Positions 1 through 9,675 of a DNA stretch of 64,000 nt are shown in pieces. Every line of letters starts with the position of its first letter. The stretch's first letter is position 1. Made by a program: the position numbers and the translations under genes. The stretch comes from Sphingosinicella ginsenosidimutans (lineage in GTDB: Bacteria > Pseudomonadota > Alphaproteobacteria > Sphingomonadales > Sphingomonadaceae): NCBI RefSeq assembly GCF_007995055.1, contig NZ_VOQQ01000001.1, positions 682,001 through 746,000 of the forward strand, read 5' to 3'. The notes beneath the pieces are model-generated. The model was not told where the DNA came from. It was given only the letters and a program-made list of their open reading frames with translations, and searched no databases.

Positions 1-1008
1 CACCCGCTCGGCCTTCGGCGGCATCCAGCGCGCCTCTGCGGCGGTCTGGTCCGGCGACGTGCCCTCGCGCTGGGAGGCGCTGCGCGATCAGATTTCGGCC
101 GGGATCAACTATTCGATGTCGGGCGCGCCCAACTGGACCCACGATATCGGCGGCTTCGCGGTCGAGGCCCGCTATGCCAGCCAGGATCCGGCCGCGCAGG
201 AAGAATGGCGCGAGCTCAACACGCGCTGGTTCCAGTTCGGCGCCTTCTCGCCATTGTTCCGCAGCCACGGCCAGTTCCCGCACCGCGAAATCTACGAAAT
301 GGCACCCGAGGGCAGCCCGACCTACGAGACGATGGCCTGGTACGACCGGCTTCGTTACCGCCTGTTCCCCTATATCTACACCCTCGCCGCCGACACCTAC
401 TGGCGCGACGGCACGATCATGCGCGGGCTCGTGATGGATTTCCCGCAGGATCGGCGCGGCTGGGGGTCGACGACGAATATATGTTCGGGCCGGCCTTCCT
501 GGTCGCGCCGGTCAGCGAGTTTCGCGCCCGCGCCCGCGACGTCTATCTGCCCGCCGGGGCGCGCTGGATCGATTTCTATTCGGGCGAGGCGCATGAGGGC
601 GGCCGAACGATCCGCGCGGCCGCGCCCTATGAGCGGATGCCGCTCTTCGTCCGGGCGGGAGCGATCGTCCCCACCGGGCCCGCCATGCAGCAGACCGGCG
701 ATGCGTCGGCCTCGCCGATCACCCTGCTCGTCTATCCGGGCGCCGACGGCAGCTTCTCGCTCTACGAGGATGACGGCGCGAGCTTTGCCTATCGCCGCAA
801 TGTCTATGCCCGGATTCCGATCCGCTGGGACGATCGCAGCGGCACGCTCACCATCGGCCCGCGCCAGGGCGGCTATCCCGGCATGGCGCCGAGGCGGGAG
901 ATCCGGGTGCGCTGGATGATCCCGGGGCGTGCGCTCGATCTCGACGGGACCGTGGACTCCAGCCTTACTTATAGCGGCGAGGCGGTCACCGTGCGGCCGG
1001 GCGCCTGA
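1..1008 (+). pseudogene. GH31 alpha-xylosidase/alpha-glucosidase, 3' part, frameshifted
   Basis: This is the C-terminal half of a glycoside hydrolase family 31 enzyme; the 5' part lies before the window. The visible part opens with the GH31 acid/base region (VWSGD), continues through DIGGF and ends with the C-terminal beta domain. Reading is in frame 2 up to the residues MDFPQDRRGWG near 466 and then in frame 1 from VDDEYMFGPAFLVAPV to the stop at 1006-1008. The two halves join perfectly if one G is restored to the five-G run at 462-466. The sequence resembles XylS-type alpha-xylosidases, but the substrate is not proven. The shift is either a real mutation or a homopolymer sequencing error. 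A LacI-type regulator gene converges on it. Confidence 0.8.
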
Positions 1009-1018
1009 GCCTGATGCT

Positions 1019-1053
1019 CCTCCCCTCGGGGCTTCGTCCCGCCGGGAGGATTT
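1019..1053. terminator. Hairpin terminator between the GH31 gene and the LacI gene
   Basis: Two stacked stems, 1019-1024 with 1044-1049 (CCTCCC/GGGAGG) and 1027-1032 with 1036-1041, close on a 3-nt loop and are followed by TTT. It lies 11 bp after the GH31 stop and before the convergent LacI stop, so it probably terminates the GH31 transcript. Confidence 0.6.
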
Positions 1054-1064
1054 CGAGTGAGCCG

Positions 1065-2123
1065 CTACCGATCCAGATATCGCGGCGGGCCGTCCGACTG
1101 GCGGCGGATCAGTTCGAAATCGAGCAGCCGGTGCGGGACCGACGCCGCGGTGCCGGCGCGCTTTGCGGCGATCAGATCGGCGAGGATGGTGACGGCGCCG
1201 TCGGCCATGGCGGCCACCGGCTGGCGGATCGTCGTCAATTCCGGCCAGATCGTCGTCGCGACCGGCGTGTCATCGAAGCCGCAGACCGACAGGTCCGCCG
1301 GCACGTCGAGCCGATGGCGGTGCGCGGTCGCCACCGCCGCGGCCGCCATGTCGTCATTGGAGGCGAAGATGGCGGTCGGTCGCTTGTCGAGCAGCAGCAG
1401 ATGCTCCGCCGCGGTGAGCCCCGACTGATAGCCGTAGGTGCCGTGTGCGATCATCGATTCATCGACCGGCAGCCCCGCCTCCTCCAGCGCATCGCGATAA
1501 CCGGCGAGGCGAAGTCCGGTCGAGGCATGGTTGGGGAGGCCCGAGATGAAGGCGATCCGGCGGTGGCCGAGCTTGATCAGGTGGCGCGTCATCTCGCGCG
1601 CTGCGCCGCGATCGTCGATGCCGATCGAGGCCATGTCCGATGCGGATCGGACGGAGCCGGTGGCGACCAGCGCGATGCCGGCGTCGATGAGGCGCTCGAT
1701 CAGCCGGGGGGCGTCGGCGAGCGGCGGCGGCAGGATGACGCCATCGAGCCGCGCGCCGATCAGCATCTCGGCCGCCTCCTCCTCGTCCGCCCCCGGCTCG
1801 TTGCGGCGGACGATAAGCTGGCTGTTGATCTGGCTGCACCGGTCGAGCGCGCCGATCAGGAACTCGCCCAGATAGGCGGCGCTCGGAATTCGCGAGAGCA
1901 GCCCGATCCTCAGCACCGATGCACCGGCGAGCGAGCGGGCGGCCGGATTGGGCGCATAATTGAGCGCCCGGATCGCGGCGTCGACCAGGCGGCGGGTTTC
2001 GGGCTTCACCCGGTCCTCGCCATTGATCACGCGCGACACCGTCATGCGCGATACGCCGGCATAGGTCGCGACATCGTGGATCGTCGGCGCGCCGCGCCGG
2101 CGGGAAGGCGGGCTCTTGTTCAA
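1065..2123 (-). CDS. LacI-family transcriptional regulator
   Basis: A 352-aa repressor of the LacI/GalR family. The N-terminal helix-turn-helix and hinge (TIHDVATYAGVSRMTVSRV, residues about 14-32, then NPAARSLA) are followed by a periplasmic-binding-protein-like effector domain. The start is a TTG codon, supported by a GGAG ribosome-binding site a few bases upstream and by the absence of a closer ATG. An upstream TTGACA (2170-2175 on the complement) may be its -35 box. The gene converges on the GH31 glycosidase, so a sugar effector and control of glycoside-use genes are likely, but this is inference. Confidence 0.88.
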   Translation of the reverse strand: MNKSPPSRRRGAPTIHDVATYAGVSRMTVSRVINGEDRVKPETRRLVDAAIRALNYAPNPAARSLAGASVLRIGLLSRIPSAAYLGEFLIGALDRCSQINSQLIVRRNEPGADEEEAAEMLIGARLDGVILPPPLADAPRLIERLIDAGIALVATGSVRSASDMASIGIDDRGAAREMTRHLIKLGHRRIAFISGLPNHASTGLRLAGYRDALEEAGLPVDESMIAHGTYGYQSGLTAAEHLLLLDKRPTAIFASNDDMAAAAVATAHRHRLDVPADLSVCGFDDTPVATTIWPELTTIRQPVAAMADGAVTILADLIAAKRAGTAASVPHRLLDFELIRRQSDGPPRYLDR

Positions 2124-2193
2124 GCGGATCTCCGCGACATGCGCGTCAGGCTGCGCTTTTGGCGCGGGCTGTCAAGCGGGAGGAAAGGAGCGC

Positions 2194-2236
2194 CGGGCCG
2201 GGCGAGAGGGCGGCGAACGCCTCCCCGCCCGGCCCG
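2194..2236 (-). terminator. Strong hairpin downstream of gdhA
   Basis: A perfect 11-bp inverted repeat (CGGGCCGGGCG at 2194-2204, complement at 2226-2236) with a further GAGG/CCTC pairing inside. It starts 7 bp after the gdhA stop on the minus strand. No long T tract follows, so termination is likely but not certain. Confidence 0.55.
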
Positions 2237-2242
2237 TCGGAA

Positions 2243-3643
2243 TCAGACGACGCCGAACGCCAGCATCGCATCGGCGACCTTCTTGAAGCCGGCGATGTTC
2301 GCGCCCTTCACATAATCGGTATAGCCGCCGCCGCGGTCGCCATATTCAAGGCAGCGCTCATGGATGCCGTCCATGATGTCGCGGAGCATCTGCTGAAGCT
2401 CGCTCTCGCGCCACGAGCGGCGCTCGCTGTTCTGGCTCATCTCGAGGCCCGAGACGGCCACGCCGCCGGCATTGGAGGCCTTGCCCGGCGCGTAGAGAAG
2501 GTGCGCTTCCTTGAAGACATGGACGCCGTCGAGATCGGTCGGCATGTTCGCGCCTTCCGACACCGCGATGCAGCCATTGCGCACCAGCGTCCGCGCATCC
2601 TCGCCGAGCAGCTCGTTCTGGGTGGCGCAGGGCAGCGCCACGTCGCATTCGACGCCCCAGGGCCGCTGGCCGGCGTGGAAGGTCGCGTTCTTGAACTCGT
2701 CGGCATATTCGGAAATGCGACCGCGCCGGCGCGTCTTGTGCGCCTTCACCCAGTTGATCTTCTCCTGATCGATGCCGTCGGGATCGTGGACGAAGCCCTC
2801 GCTGTCCGACAGCGTCAGCACCTTGCCGCCGAGCTGGTTGATCTTTTCCGCCGCATGGGTCGCGACATTGCCGGAGCCGGAGATCACGGCGCGCTTGCCG
2901 GCGAGATCCTGCCCCTTGGTCTTGAGCATGTTCTCGAGGAAATAGACCGCGCCATAGCCGGTCGCCTCGGGGCGGATCAGCGAGCCGCCATATTCCATGC
3001 CCTTGCCGGTGAGGACGCCGGTGAACTGGCCGGTGATGCGCTTGTACTGGCCGTACATATAGCCGATCTCGCGCCCGCCGACGCCGATGTCGCCGGCCGG
3101 AACGTCCACGTCGGCGCCGATGTGCCGATAGAGCTCGGTCATGAAGCTCTGGCAGAAGCGCATGATCTCCCCGTCGCTCTTGCCCTTCGGGTTGAAGTTG
3201 GAGCCGCCCTTGCCGCCGCCCATGGGCAGGCCGGTCAGCGCGTTCTTGAACGTCTGTTCGAAGGCGAGGAACTTCAGGATCGATTCGTTGACGCTCGGGT
3301 GGAACCGCAGGCCGCCCTTATAGGGCCCGATCGCATTGTTGTTCTGGACGCGATAGCCGCGCTGGACGCGGATATTATGATTGTCGTCCTCCCAGCACAC
3401 GCGGAAGGAGACGATCCGGTCCGGCTCGGCGATGCGGCGCAGGATCTGCCAGCGGTGATAATCCTCCTTGCCCTCGATGAACTCGAAAATGTCCTCGGCC
3501 ACTTCCTGGACGGCCTGGATGAACTCCGTCTGGCCCGGATTGCGGCGCTTCACGCCCTCCATGAAGCCGGCCAGATCGACATGCTCGGATTCGCGCGAAT
3601 CCGTGTGAATCGGCTCGATAATCAGGCTGTCGCCCCCGTTCAT
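2243..3643 (-). CDS. gdhA: Glutamate dehydrogenase (hexameric, class I)
   Basis: A 466-aa enzyme interconverting glutamate with 2-oxoglutarate plus ammonia. The catalytic-lysine motif GGGKGG (Lys145) and KGGSNFNPKGKSD stand in the ELFV dehydrogenase dimerisation domain. The dinucleotide-binding motif SGSGNVATHA is at about 255-264. The length and motifs match the short NADP-type family; cofactor preference is inferred. I chose ATG 3643, preceded by GGGAGA, over a much longer in-frame extension whose residues look non-coding. It is the last gene of the long minus-strand ribosomal block, 160 bp after adk, where alphaproteobacteria often have rpsM. Confidence 0.95.
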   Translation of the reverse strand: MNGGDSLIIEPIHTDSRESEHVDLAGFMEGVKRRNPGQTEFIQAVQEVAEDIFEFIEGKEDYHRWQILRRIAEPDRIVSFRVCWEDDNHNIRVQRGYRVQNNNAIGPYKGGLRFHPSVNESILKFLAFEQTFKNALTGLPMGGGKGGSNFNPKGKSDGEIMRFCQSFMTELYRHIGADVDVPAGDIGVGGREIGYMYGQYKRITGQFTGVLTGKGMEYGGSLIRPEATGYGAVYFLENMLKTKGQDLAGKRAVISGSGNVATHAAEKINQLGGKVLTLSDSEGFVHDPDGIDQEKINWVKAHKTRRRGRISEYADEFKNATFHAGQRPWGVECDVALPCATQNELLGEDARTLVRNGCIAVSEGANMPTDLDGVHVFKEAHLLYAPGKASNAGGVAVSGLEMSQNSERRSWRESELQQMLRDIMDGIHERCLEYGDRGGGYTDYVKGANIAGFKKVADAMLAFGVV

Positions 3644-3785
3644 ATCCCGTCTCCCATCTCTGACCGCCCGCCCGGCGGAGTCGCGAACGGCGTGGCATAG
3701 CATGTTTTCGCGGCGGCGGAGCGCCACATGTGCAGCTCGGTCGCGCCGATCGACGCTTTGGTCGCTGGGTTCGGGAGAGAGCCGC

Positions 3786-3812
3786 GCCGGCCCCGACGCG
3801 GGGTCAGCCGGC
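3786..3812 (-). terminator. Hairpin at the adk stop codon
   Basis: GCCGG/CCGGC (3786-3790 with 3808-3812) stacks on CCCCG/CGGGG (3791-3795 with 3799-3803) with a 4-nt bulge. It overlaps the adk stop codon and may end the spc transcript, but no U-tract follows. Confidence 0.35.
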
Positions 3813-4457
3813 GGAATCGAGGATCGCGTCGATCGCGGCGCCGACCTCGGCGATGCCGGCCATGCCGTCGACCCGGCGGACCAGCCCGCGCGCCTCGTAA
3901 AGCGGCAGGATCGGCGCGGTCTTGGCGCGATATTCGACGAGCCGGGTGCGAACCGTCGCCTCGTTATCGTCGGGCCGCCGCTTGAACTCGGTCGAGCCGC
4001 AGACATCGCAGACGCCGTCGATCGCCGGGCGCTTGTGGCGATCGTGATACCCCTCGCCGCAGCGCGCGCAGGTGAAGCGGCCGGAGATGCGGTCGACCAG
4101 GGCCTCCTCGTCGACCTCCAGTTCGATCACGACATCGAGCTTGCGATCGTGCGCCGCGAGCAGCCTGTCGAGCGATTCCGCCTGGTTGCTCGTGCGCGGA
4201 TAGCCGTCGAAGATCACGCCCTGATCGTGGGTCAGCCCCGACAGCTTCTCGTCGATCAGCGCGTCGACGATCTCGTCGGACACGAGCTCGCCGGCGTCCA
4301 TGACCGCCTTCGCCTTGAGGCCGATTTCGGTCCCGGCCGAAACCGCGGCGCGCAGCATGTCGCCAGTCGACAGCTGGACCATGTTGCGTTCTTCGACCAG
4401 CCGGCTGGCCTGCGTGCCCTTGCCGGCCCCCGGCGGGCCGAGCAGGATGATGTTCAT
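3804..4457 (-). CDS. adk: Adenylate kinase
   Basis: A 217-aa cytosolic enzyme catalysing ATP + AMP = 2 ADP. The P-loop GPPGAGKGT is at residues 7-15 and DGYPRT in the AMP-binding region. This is the long form with a LID domain that carries four cysteines (C130, C133, C150, C153), which should bind a structural zinc. It follows secY by 33 bp, the usual spc-operon order. Confidence 0.97.
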   Translation of the reverse strand: MNIILLGPPGAGKGTQASRLVEERNMVQLSTGDMLRAAVSAGTEIGLKAKAVMDAGELVSDEIVDALIDEKLSGLTHDQGVIFDGYPRTSNQAESLDRLLAAHDRKLDVVIELEVDEEALVDRISGRFTCARCGEGYHDRHKRPAIDGVCDVCGSTEFKRRPDDNEATVRTRLVEYRAKTAPILPLYEARGLVRRVDGMAGIAEVGAAIDAILDSAG

Positions 4458-4490
4458 GTCGGCGTTCCCCTCTTCGTCGGCCTGAACGGC

Positions 4491-5861
4491 CTAGCGCCGC
4501 AGCCCCCCGCCCTTCAACTTCGCCTTCTTGATGAGGTCGCCATATTGATGGGCCATGAGATGGCTCTGGATCTGGGTCACCGTGTCCATCGTCACGTTGA
4601 CGACGATGAGCAGGCTGGTGCCGCCCAGATAGAAGGGGATGCCGAGCTTCGAGATCAGGAATTCCGGGATGAGGCAGATCGCGGTGAGATAGGCCGCGCC
4701 GACCACGGTCACGCGCGTCAGCACGTAATCCAGATATTCCTCGGTGCGCTTGCCGGGCCGGATGCCGGGGATGAAGCCGCCATATTTCTTGAGATTTTCC
4801 GCCGTCTCCTCGGGATTGAACACGACCGAGGTGTAGAAGAAGCAGAAGAAGATGATGCCCGCGCCATAGAGCAGCATGTAGAGCGGCGAGCCGTGCTGGA
4901 GCCAGGTGCTCACCGTGATGATGAGCTCGCTCCACCAGCTGCCGCCCGTCTGGTTCTGCCCGGCGAACTGGGCGACGGTGAGCGGCATCAGCAGCAGCGA
5001 CGAGGCGAAGATCGGCGGGATCACGCCCGACGTGTTGACCTTCAGCGGCAGGTGCGAACGCTCCTGCTGGATCTGGCCGCGCGCCGTCTGGCGCTTCGGA
5101 TACTGGATCAGCACGCGGCGCTGGGCCAGCTCCATGAAGCAGATGAACAGGACCAGCACGACCGCGACGACGATGATCGACACGATCACGAACGGATCCA
5201 TGCTGCCGGTGCGGCCACCTTCGAACAGCTGGCTCAGCACCTGCGGCATGTTGGCGACGATGCCGGCCATGATGATGAGCGAGACGCCGTTGCCGATGCC
5301 CCGGCTGGTGATCTGCTCGCCCAGCCACATCAGGAACATGGTGCCGCCGACCATCGAGATGACGGTGGTGATGCGGAACATCATGCCGGGATCGAGCACG
5401 GCCGACTGGCCCTCGCCGGCGCCCCAGCTTTCCAGGCCGACGGCGAGGAAATAACCCTGGATGACGCACAGGATGACCGTGCCGTAGCGGGTATATTGGT
5501 TGATCTTCTTGCGCCCGCTCTCGCCTTCCTTCTTCAGCGCGGCGAGCTGCGGCGACATCGTCGTGGCGAGCTGCATCACGATGGAGGCGGTGATATAGGG
5601 CATCACGCCGAGCGCGATCAGGCTCATCCGCTTCAGGCTGCCGCCCGAGAACATGTTGAAGAAATCGAGCACGCCGCCGCGCGTCGTATCGAACAGGGCG
5701 CCAAGGGCGCGCGGATCGATGCCGGGCAGCGGCACGAAGGACAGCAGCCGGAACACGACGAGCGCGCCGACCGTGAACCACAGCCTTTTCTTGAGATCGG
5801 TCGCCTTGGCGAAGTTCGCCAGATTGAGCGAAGCGGCCATCTGGTCGGCTGCGGTTGCCAT
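4491..5861 (-). CDS. secY: Protein translocase subunit SecY
   Basis: The 456-aa channel-forming subunit of the Sec translocon in the inner membrane, with the usual ten hydrophobic segments. The first follows the N-terminal amphipathic stretch KKRLWFTVGALVVFR, and the conserved cytosolic-loop motif GGTSLLI is present. It sits between rplO and adk as in most bacteria, so its synthesis is coupled to ribosomal protein production. Confidence 0.97.
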   Translation of the reverse strand: MATAADQMAASLNLANFAKATDLKKRLWFTVGALVVFRLLSFVPLPGIDPRALGALFDTTRGGVLDFFNMFSGGSLKRMSLIALGVMPYITASIVMQLATTMSPQLAALKKEGESGRKKINQYTRYGTVILCVIQGYFLAVGLESWGAGEGQSAVLDPGMMFRITTVISMVGGTMFLMWLGEQITSRGIGNGVSLIIMAGIVANMPQVLSQLFEGGRTGSMDPFVIVSIIVVAVVLVLFICFMELAQRRVLIQYPKRQTARGQIQQERSHLPLKVNTSGVIPPIFASSLLLMPLTVAQFAGQNQTGGSWWSELIITVSTWLQHGSPLYMLLYGAGIIFFCFFYTSVVFNPEETAENLKKYGGFIPGIRPGKRTEEYLDYVLTRVTVVGAAYLTAICLIPEFLISKLGIPFYLGGTSLLIVVNVTMDTVTQIQSHLMAHQYGDLIKKAKLKGGGLRR

Positions 5862-5974
5862 GTGTCTCTAGACCTTGCGAATAACGAAGCGGCGGGCGGA
5901 CCCGAAAGCCCCCCGCCGCCTTCATATAGTGACCGGTTCAGGCTTGTCAGCCTCTCTCCGGGAAAAGGCAGGGG

Positions 5975-6502
5975 TCAGGCGCTCGCCTTGGCCTTGCGCT
6001 GGCCCTTGCCCTTCTTGGCGGCGGCCTTCTCGGCGGCCGGGACGATTTCGATCAGCTCGATCGAACCGCCGGCCTTCTCGATCGCGGCGCGGGCGCCGGC
6101 CGAAACGCCGGCGACCTTCAGGTTGAGCTTCGCCTTGAGCTCGCCCTTGCCGAGCACGCGAACGCCGTCCTTGCCGCCGCGGGCGAGGTTCGCCGCCTTG
6201 AGCGCGGCATGATCGAGCGTGCCCTTGGCATCGAGCGTCTTGGCGTCGATCGCCTTCTGGATCGCGCCGATATTCACTTCGGCATAATCCTTGGCGAAGA
6301 TGTTGTTGAAGCCGCGCTTCGGCAGCCGCATGTGGAGCGGCATCTGGCCGCCCTCGAAGCCGTTGATCGAGACGCCCTCGCGGCTCTTCTGGCCCTTCTG
6401 GCCGCGCCCGGCGGTCTTGCCGAGCCCGGAGCCGATGCCCCGGCCGACGCGCACCCGGCTCTTGCGGGCGCCCTTGTTGTCGCGGATGTCGTTGAGTTTC
6501 AT
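5975..6502 (-). CDS. rplO: 50S ribosomal protein L15
   Basis: A 175-aa large-subunit protein binding 23S rRNA, recognised by the glycine- and basic-rich N-terminus ([20 protein letters not shown], then [15 protein letters not shown]). It is about 30 residues longer than the E. coli protein because of a C-terminal Lys/Ala-rich tail ending in RKAKASA. It lies between rpmD and secY in the spc cluster. Confidence 0.97.
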   Translation of the reverse strand: MKLNDIRDNKGARKSRVRVGRGIGSGLGKTAGRGQKGQKSREGVSINGFEGGQMPLHMRLPKRGFNNIFAKDYAEVNIGAIQKAIDAKTLDAKGTLDHAALKAANLARGGKDGVRVLGKGELKAKLNLKVAGVSAGARAAIEKAGGSIELIEIVPAAEKAAAKKGKGQRKAKASA

Positions 6503-6551
6503 CTTGTTTGCACTCGCTTTCGCTTTTGTCGCGCTGTCGGTGGGGTGAGGG

Positions 6552-6728
6552 CTAGCCCTCGACCCGCACCATATGCTGCACCGCCCGGATCATGCCGCGC
6601 ACCTCGGGGGTATCCTCCAGCTCGACCGTCTTGTGCATCTTGTTGAGGCCCAGGCCGATCAGCGTCCGGCGCTGATCCGGCGTGCGGCGGATGGGCGAAC
6701 CCGTCTGGGTGATCTTCAGCTTCGCCAT
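6552..6728 (-). CDS. rpmD: 50S ribosomal protein L30
   Basis: A 58-aa protein beginning [19 protein letters not shown] and containing the L30 signature [20 protein letters not shown]. It fits exactly between rpsE and rplO (start 5 bp after the rpsE stop). L30 is a small non-catalytic component of the large subunit. Confidence 0.96.
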   Translation of the reverse strand: MAKLKITQTGSPIRRTPDQRRTLIGLGLNKMHKTVELEDTPEVRGMIRAVQHMVRVEG

Positions 6729-6733
6729 TGCGC

Positions 6734-7456
6734 TTACTCCGTCACCGCTTCGGCCTGCGCGTCGGCTTCGGCGGCGGAAAGGCCCTCGCGACGCGCCATC
6801 AGGTCGGCGATCTTCTTGCCGCGGCGCTGGGCGACGCTCTTCGGCGAGGTCTGCTCGCCGAGCGCCTCGAAGGTCGCGCGGATCATGTTGTAGGGATTGG
6901 AGGTGCCGACCGACTTGGTCACCACGTCCGCAACGCCCAGGCTCTCGAACACGGCGCGCATCGGGCCGCCGGCGATGATGCCGGTGCCGGCCGGGGCCGA
7001 ACGGACATGGACGCGTCCCGCGCCGAAATGGCCGAGCCCGTCATGGTGAAGCGTGCGACCCTCGCGCAGCGGCACGCGGACCATCGCCTTCTTGGCCGCC
7101 GCGGTCGCCTTGGAGATCGCCTCGGGCACCTCGCGGGCCTTGCCGTGGCCGAAGCCGGCCCGGCCCTTGCCGTCGCCGACGACGACGAGCGCCGCGAAGC
7201 CGAAGCGCTTGCCGCCCTTCACCGTCTTGGAGACGCGGTTGATGTGGACGAGCTTCTCGATCAGCTCCTCGCCGCCGTCCTCGTCGCGGCCCGGGCCGCC
7301 ACGCCGGTCGTCACGACGGCCGCGGCCGCCGCGATCGCCGCCGCCACGGCCGCGCCCGCCGCGCGGGCCGCGCTCGCGCCGACCCTCGGGGGCGGCTGCG
7401 GCTGCTTCGGGAGCGGCCTGGGCCTCGGCGCCCTGGATTTCGGTTTCGTCAGCCAT
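6734..7456 (-). CDS. rpsE: 30S ribosomal protein S5, with RG-rich N-terminal extension
   Basis: S5 helps mRNA unwinding and decoding accuracy in the small subunit. The conserved core starts near residue 63 ([20 protein letters not shown]) and contains [14 protein letters not shown] and [13 protein letters not shown] motifs. At 240 aa it is much longer than the usual about 165 aa. The excess is an N-terminal Ala/Glu stretch followed by a block rich in Arg-Gly-Gly and Asp/Arg. The start is 1 bp from the rplR stop and leaves little room for a later start with a clear RBS. Confidence 0.96.
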   Translation of the reverse strand: MADETEIQGAEAQAAPEAAAAAPEGRRERGPRGGRGRGGGDRGGRGRRDDRRGGPGRDEDGGEELIEKLVHINRVSKTVKGGKRFGFAALVVVGDGKGRAGFGHGKAREVPEAISKATAAAKKAMVRVPLREGRTLHHDGLGHFGAGRVHVRSAPAGTGIIAGGPMRAVFESLGVADVVTKSVGTSNPYNMIRATFEALGEQTSPKSVAQRRGKKIADLMARREGLSAAEADAQAEAVTE

Positions 7457-7810
7457 TTAGAACTCCAGTCCGCCTTCGCGGGCGGCATCGGCGAGCGCCT
7501 TCACGCGCCCGTGGAAAAGGAAGCCGCCGCGATCGAAGACCACGCGGGTGATGCCGGCGGCCTTGGCGCGCTCGGCGATCTTGCGGCCCACATCCTGCGC
7601 GGAGGCGACGGTCGCCCCGGTCTTGGCCCGGGCTTCCTTCTCCAGCGTGGATGCGGCGGCGACGGTCTTGCCCTCGCTGTCGAGGATGACCTGGGCATAG
7701 ATGTGCCGGCCGGAGCGATGCACCGAAAGGCGCGCGCGATCGCCGGCGCGGGCGCGCAGGCTGGCGCGGACACGCTGCCGGCGCTTCTCGAAGGGGTTGA
7801 ATCTCGCCAT
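7457..7810 (-). CDS. rplR: 50S ribosomal protein L18
   Basis: A 117-aa protein that binds 5S rRNA together with L5. The basic N-terminus ([13 protein letters not shown]), [14 protein letters not shown] and the C-terminal [28 protein letters not shown] are typical of L18. It lies between rplF (3-bp gap) and rpsE. Confidence 0.97.
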   Translation of the reverse strand: MARFNPFEKRRQRVRASLRARAGDRARLSVHRSGRHIYAQVILDSEGKTVAAASTLEKEARAKTGATVASAQDVGRKIAERAKAAGITRVVFDRGGFLFHGRVKALADAAREGGLEF

Positions 7811-7813
7811 GGC

Positions 7814-8347
7814 TTACTTCTTCTTGCCTTCTTTGCGGAAGATATACTCGCCGCGATACTTGATGCCCTTGCCCTTGTAGGGCTCCGGCTTGCGCCAGCG
7901 GCGGATTTCGGCGGCGAGCTGACCGACCTTCTGGCGATCGATGCCGCTGATCTCGACCGTGGTGGGATCCGGCGTCTTCACCTCCAGCCCGTCGGGGACC
8001 GCGATGTTGACGTCGTGGCTGTAGCCGAGCTGGAGCCGCAGGTTCTTGCCCTGCGCGGCGGCGCGATAGCCGACACCGGTGATCTCGAGCGTCTTGGTGA
8101 AGCCCTCCGACACGCCGGTGACCAGGTTCTGCACCAGCGTGCGCTGCATGCCCCAGAAAGCGCGGGCGCGCTTGCTGTCATTGGCCGGCTTCACCGAAAT
8201 GGCGCCATCCTCGAGGCCATAGGCGATCTCGTCGGCGGTCTGCAGCGAAAGCGTGCCCTTGGGCCCCTTCACCGCGAGCACGCCGCCTTCGATCGTCGCG
8301 GTGACGCCCGACGGGAGCGGAACCGGCCGTTTACCGATGCGGGACAT
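7814..8347 (-). CDS. rplF: 50S ribosomal protein L6
   Basis: A 177-aa large-subunit protein near the factor-binding site. It begins [15 protein letters not shown] and ends with the L6 signature [21 protein letters not shown]. Length is normal for the family. Its start codon overlaps the rpsH stop by one base. Confidence 0.97.
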   Translation of the reverse strand: MSRIGKRPVPLPSGVTATIEGGVLAVKGPKGTLSLQTADEIAYGLEDGAISVKPANDSKRARAFWGMQRTLVQNLVTGVSEGFTKTLEITGVGYRAAAQGKNLRLQLGYSHDVNIAVPDGLEVKTPDPTTVEISGIDRQKVGQLAAEIRRWRKPEPYKGKGIKYRGEYIFRKEGKKK

Positions 8348-8742
8348 CAGAACACCTCCGCGAGCACTTCGCCGCCGACATTCTGCGACCGGGCTTCCGC
8401 ATCCGAAAGCACGCCGCGCGGCGTCGAGACGATGGTGATGCCGAGGCCGTTGCGCACGCGCGGCAGGTCCTGCGAGCCCGAATAGACGCGGCGGCCCGGC
8501 TTCGACACGCGGGCCAGGTGCTGGATCGCCGGCTGGCCCTCGAAATATTTGAGCTCGATGCGAAGGCCGTTATGGCCGCCGATCTGCTCTTCGGAATAAC
8601 CGCGGATATAGCCTTCGCGCTGGAGCACGTCGAGCACGCGGGCGCGCAGCTTCGATGCCGGCGAAAGGACGCTGTCCTTCTTCGCCTGCTGGCCGTTGCG
8701 GATGCGGGTGAGCATATCACCCAAGGGATCGGTCAATGGCAT
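8347..8742 (-). CDS. rpsH: 30S ribosomal protein S8
   Basis: A 131-aa primary 16S rRNA-binding protein. It starts [18 protein letters not shown] and carries the C-terminal signature [20 protein letters not shown]. In E. coli S8 represses the spc operon by binding its own mRNA near rplE; no such site was proved here. Confidence 0.97.
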   Translation of the reverse strand: MPLTDPLGDMLTRIRNGQQAKKDSVLSPASKLRARVLDVLQREGYIRGYSEEQIGGHNGLRIELKYFEGQPAIQHLARVSKPGRRVYSGSQDLPRVRNGLGITIVSTPRGVLSDAEARSQNVGGEVLAEVF

Positions 8743-8751
8743 ATCTATACC

Positions 8752-9057
8752 TTACCAGCTCGACTTGGTGAGGCCCGGGATCAGGCCCTTGTTGCCCAGT
8801 TCGCGCAGCATCACGCGCGACAGCCGGAACTTGCGATAATAAGCGCGCGAACGCCCGGTCAGCTCGCAGCGGTTGCGAACGCGCGTCGGATTGCCGTTGC
8901 GCGGGATCTCGGCCATCTTCAGCCGCGCGATCAGGCGCTCCGTCTCGTCCTTGGACTCGTCGTTCGCGATCGCCTTCAGCTTCGCATATTGGCCGGCATA
9001 TTTCTTCGCCAGCTTCTTGCGACGCTCGTTCTTGTTGATCGAACTCAGTTTCGCCAT
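8752..9057 (-). CDS. rpsN: 30S ribosomal protein S14
   Basis: A 101-aa protein of the long, zinc-independent S14 type, with no CxxC pairs. It starts [20 protein letters not shown] and contains [17 protein letters not shown] and the C-terminal [11 protein letters not shown]. It lies between rplE and rpsH. Confidence 0.97.
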   Translation of the reverse strand: MAKLSSINKNERRKKLAKKYAGQYAKLKAIANDESKDETERLIARLKMAEIPRNGNPTRVRNRCELTGRSRAYYRKFRLSRVMLRELGNKGLIPGLTKSSW

Positions 9058-9093
9058 GACTTAAGTTCTCTTCCTTCTTGCGGGAGCAGGCGC

Positions 9094-9675
9094 TTACGCG
9101 GCCTGCTTCTGATCCTGGTCCTGCGGGAACGGGAAGTTGAACAGGCGCAGCAGCTCGCGCGCCTCCTCGTCCGTCTTCGCGGTGGTGGTGACGATGATGT
9201 CCATGCCGCGGACCTTGTCGATCCGGTCATAGTTGATCTCCGGGAACACGATCTGCTCCTTGAGACCCATCGCGTAATTGCCGCGCCCGTCGAACGACTT
9301 GGCGCTGACGCCGCGGAAGTCGCGGACGCGCGGCAGCGCGATCGTGATCAGCCGGTCCAGGAATTCGTACATGCGCTCGCGGCGCAGCGTGACCTTGACG
9401 CCGATCGGCATGCCCTCGCGCAGCTTGAACTGCGCGATCGACTTCTTCGCCCTGGTGACGACCGGCTTCTGACCGGCGATCAGCTCCATCTCGGCGGCCG
9501 CGGTCTCGACTCGCTTCTTGTCCTGGGTCGCCTCGCCGACGCCCATGTTGAGCACGATCTTGTCGAGGCGCGGAACCTCCATGCGGTTCTTGTAGCCGAA
9601 CCGCTCGATCATCGCCGGGACGATGCGCTCGTCATAGTCGCGCTTCAGGCGCGCAGTATATTTGGCGTCAGCCAT
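9094..9675 (-). CDS. rplE: 50S ribosomal protein L5
   Basis: A 193-aa 5S rRNA-binding protein at the central protuberance, with [13 protein letters not shown] and the [20 protein letters not shown] motif near the C-terminus. The start ATG overlaps the end of rplX by 8 bases, so translation is probably coupled. Confidence 0.97.
   Translation of the reverse strand: MADAKYTARLKRDYDERIVPAMIERFGYKNRMEVPRLDKIVLNMGVGEATQDKKRVETAAAEMELIAGQKPVVTRAKKSIAQFKLREGMPIGVKVTLRRERMYEFLDRLITIALPRVRDFRGVSAKSFDGRGNYAMGLKEQIVFPEINYDRIDKVRGMDIIVTTTAKTDEEARELLRLFNFPFPQDQDQKQAA

Noticed and set aside
3702..6212. An 836-codon plus-strand frame antisense to adk, secY and rplO
   Set aside because: It is low in normal protein character (His/Asp/Arg-rich) and wholly antisense to three certain genes; a GC-rich shadow frame.
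6728..8485. Plus-strand frame across rpsE, rplR, rplF and rpsH
   Set aside because: Antisense to well-conserved ribosomal protein genes, with no recognisable domain.
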